Assembly: GCA_030698575.1 (NCBI GenBank)
Contig: JAUYMQ010000482.1
Coordinates: 1 to 6,725 of the forward strand
Source of the DNA: Deltaproteobacteria bacterium
GTDB taxonomy: Bacteria > JAUYMQ01
DNA length: 6,725 bases
Direction: 5' to 3'
Below, in pieces: positions 5,543 through 6,725 of the stretch (position 1 is the first letter of the stretch; every line of letters begins with the position of its first letter). Under the pieces are notes generated by a model, which searched no databases, was not told the DNA's origin, and saw nothing but the letters and a program-made list of their open reading frames with translations. The translations under genes were made by a program, and so were the position numbers.

Positions 5543-5883
5543 TACTCGGCGCTGCCCCAGGCGAGGATCGGCAGGAAGATGAGGCTCAGGAACGCGAGTC
5601 CGAGCCCGAAGCCCACGCCTTTGCCGAACGCCTGCGCGAACGCGATGTAGACCATGACCGCCACGACGATGTTGACGATCGGGATGAGCAGCAGCAGGAT
5701 CCACCAGATCGGCTTCCCGGCGATCTGCAGAATCACCACGAGATTGTAGATCGGGACGATCGCCGCCCAGCCGGGTTTGCCCGCCTTCGTGAAGACCTTC
5801 CACATGCTGGCGATGAAGAACACCATCACGCAGCCCCAGATCAACCAGAACATGATGCCCGGCTGTCCGGCTTGCTGATCCAT
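5494..5883 (-). CDS. Small multi-pass membrane protein, DUF5684-like
   Basis: This 129-residue hydrophobic protein is predicted to sit in the cytoplasmic membrane. Hydrophobic segments lie at about 11-29, 38-56 (GWAAIVPIYNLVVILQIAG, possibly re-entrant or amphipathic), 58-83 and 92-110. A Gly/Pro/Met-rich tail follows. The pattern KAGKPGWAAIVPIYNLVVIL...GKPIWW...AFGKG...GFGLGLAFL is characteristic of the DUF5684 family, whose function is unknown. The start at 5883 is supported by GGGGAG seven bases upstream. The gene lies 39 bp after Ku on the same strand, so the two are probably co-transcribed. The region between them holds a stem-loop, and the Shine-Dalgarno itself can pair weakly. Its 3' end overlaps the DUF72 gene. 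A role in DNA repair is not implied by the sequence, and the linkage to Ku may be incidental. Confidence 0.88.
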   Translation of the reverse strand: MDQQAGQPGIMFWLIWGCVMVFFIASMWKVFTKAGKPGWAAIVPIYNLVVILQIAGKPIWWILLLLIPIVNIVVAVMVYIAFAQAFGKGVGFGLGLAFLSLIFLPILAWGSAEYQGGGSGAPPRMPQMA

Positions 5884-5889
5884 GCGAAG

Positions 5890-5901
5890 CTCCCCGTGGA
5901 G
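5890..5901 (-). promoter_or_regulatory. Shine-Dalgarno of the DUF5684-like gene inside a small stem
   Basis: On the minus strand the ribosome binding site GGGGAG (5895-5890) can pair its GGAG with an upstream CTCC (5901-5898) across a 4-base loop. The stem is only four pairs, so any masking effect would be mild. Confidence 0.35.
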
Positions 5902-5904
5902 GTT

Positions 5905-5923
5905 GGCCCCTAAGATAGGGACC
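5905..5923 (-). other. Intercistronic stem-loop immediately after Ku
   Basis: The minus-strand transcript reads GGUCCCUA, then UCU, then UAGGGGCC, forming eight pairs (one G-U wobble) around a three-base loop. The hairpin begins at the first base after Ku's open frame closes and overlaps the last base of its TAG stop. No U-tract follows, so it is not a standard intrinsic terminator. mRNA 3'-end stabilisation, processing, or partial attenuation between Ku and the membrane-protein gene would fit. On the plus strand one pair is lost (C-A), so the structure favours the minus-strand RNA. Confidence 0.5.
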
Positions 5924-6725
5924 TAGCGGCCTCCCGCCACTTTTCGGCGCCTGGCCGGCTTCGGCTCGTCCGCTTTGAGGCTGGCTTTGAGCGCCTGCAT
6001 CAGATCGATGATCTGGGTCTTGGGCGCCTCTTCGGGCTCCTCGGTGATCTCCTGGCCCTCGACCTTGCGCTCGATCTGCTCCAGCATCCGTTTGCGGACG
6101 TTGTCCTCGTACGCCTCCGGTTTGAATTCGTCGGAGGATGCCTGGTCGATCACCCTGATGGCCATGTCGAGCTCGGCCTTCTTGACCTCGGTCTTGGGAA
6201 TCGGGACGTCCCCGATGCTCCGCAACTCGTCGGCGTAGCGGAGCTGCTCCATCGCGAGGCCCCCCTCCAACGGCCGCACCAGAATCAGATACTGCTTGCC
6301 GCGCGCGGCGTACTGGCCGAGCGCCACGCGATTCGTCTTTTTGAGCGCCTCGGCGAGCAGTTTGTAGGCGCGCTCGCCGCCCTTGTCGGGGGCGAGGAAG
6401 TACGTCTTCTCGAGGTAGATGCGGTCCACCTGCTCGGCCGGCAGGAACTCGTTGATGTCGATCGCGCCGGTCGCCCGCTCCTCGAGCGCCTTCAGCTCTT
6501 CGGGAGTGAAGAGGACGTACTGCCCCTTCTTGAACTCGTAACCCTTGACCATCTCGTCGCGCTCGACCTTCTCGCCGTCCTTGGAGCAGACGTATTGCTG
6601 CTTGAGGCGGGCGCCGTCCTGTTTGTGCAGCCAGTTGAACGAAATGCTGGCCTTCGATTCGCCCGCGGTATAGAGCTGCACGGGCACGGAGACAAGGCCA
6701 AACGAGACCGTGGCGGATCCGATGG
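5923..6725 (-). CDS. ku: Ku protein, bacterial non-homologous end joining (N-terminal few residues beyond window)
   Basis: Bacterial Ku forms a homodimeric ring on double-strand DNA ends and recruits LigD for end joining. The visible 266 residues start IGSATVSFGLVSVPVQLYTA, which in this family follows directly after a short start such as M-R-A. Only about three codons are therefore missing, and the internal GTG at 6687 is not the real start. The core includes FNWLHKQDGARLKQQYVC (29-46), DEMVKGYEFKKGQYV (56-70), IDINEFLPAEQVDRIYLEKTYFLAP (88-112), the bridge-region motif ALGQYAARGKQYLILVRP (134-151) and LRYADELR (161-168). A single Cys46 is present where some Ku proteins have CxxC. The C-terminus (about 230-266) is the acidic-then-basic tail typical of bacterial Ku, ending in Arg/Lys-rich residues implicated in LigD contact and DNA binding. 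It is followed by a stem-loop and the DUF5684-like gene. No ligD lies in this window. Confidence 0.95.
   Translation of the reverse strand, partial: IGSATVSFGLVSVPVQLYTAGESKASISFNWLHKQDGARLKQQYVCSKDGEKVERDEMVKGYEFKKGQYVLFTPEELKALEERATGAIDINEFLPAEQVDRIYLEKTYFLAPDKGGERAYKLLAEALKKTNRVALGQYAARGKQYLILVRPLEGGLAMEQLRYADELRSIGDVPIPKTEVKKAELDMAIRVIDQASSDEFKPEAYEDNVRKRMLEQIERKVEGQEITEEPEEAPKTQIIDLMQALKASLKADEPKPARRRKVAGGR

Noticed and set aside
1-6725. Mobile elements, CRISPR arrays, tRNA genes or direct repeats
   Set aside because: I found no transposase, integrase, terminal inverted repeats, spaced repeats or cloverleaf-like sequence on either strand by eye.

Overview
This is a GC-rich, tightly packed chromosomal window from a soil-type or environmental bacterium. 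The strong GC preference at third codon positions, the sigma-54 regulator, the bacterial Ku gene and the style of the TPR and coiled-coil lipoproteins suggest Gemmatimonadota or a similar GC-rich phylum. No rRNA or lineage-restricted marker is present, so that assignment is an inference. I see no rRNA, tRNA, CRISPR array, insertion sequence, integrase or phage gene.

Layout from left to right: (1) the 3' part of a sigma-54-dependent activator (AAA+ core plus Fis-type HTH), plus strand, running in from the left edge; (2) a TPR-repeat protein with a lipoprotein-like or membrane-anchor N-terminus, plus strand; (3) an unrecognised 237-residue protein on the minus strand, whose stop codon shares the tetranucleotide CTAG with the TPR gene; (4) a divergent intergenic region of about 165 bp, more AT-rich than its surroundings; (5) elongation factor P, plus strand; (6) a minus-strand pair of a coiled-coil lipoprotein followed by 3-methyladenine DNA glycosylase I (tag), joined by a 4-base CTGA stop/start overlap; (7) a DUF72 (YecE-like) protein, plus strand, divergent from the lipoprotein; (8) a small DUF5684-like membrane protein, minus strand; (9) Ku, minus strand, complete except for its first few codons at the right edge.

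Two points stand out in organisation. All three tail-to-tail gene pairs overlap at their 3' ends (4, 65 and 49 bp), so no pair has room for a conventional terminator between its stop codons. DNA-repair genes also recur on the minus strand: Ku (end binding in non-homologous end joining) and Tag (removal of 3-methyladenine), with uncharacterised partners beside each.

At residue level, the EF-P loop tip carries Asn followed by Leu where the post-translationally modified Lys or Arg normally sits. Tag has Asp at the position of E. coli Glu38 and seems to start at a CTG codon. I found no convincing evidence of a wholly new multi-gene system. The best leads are the EF-P variant, the coupled lipoprotein-tag pair, and the Ku/DUF5684/DUF72 neighbourhood.
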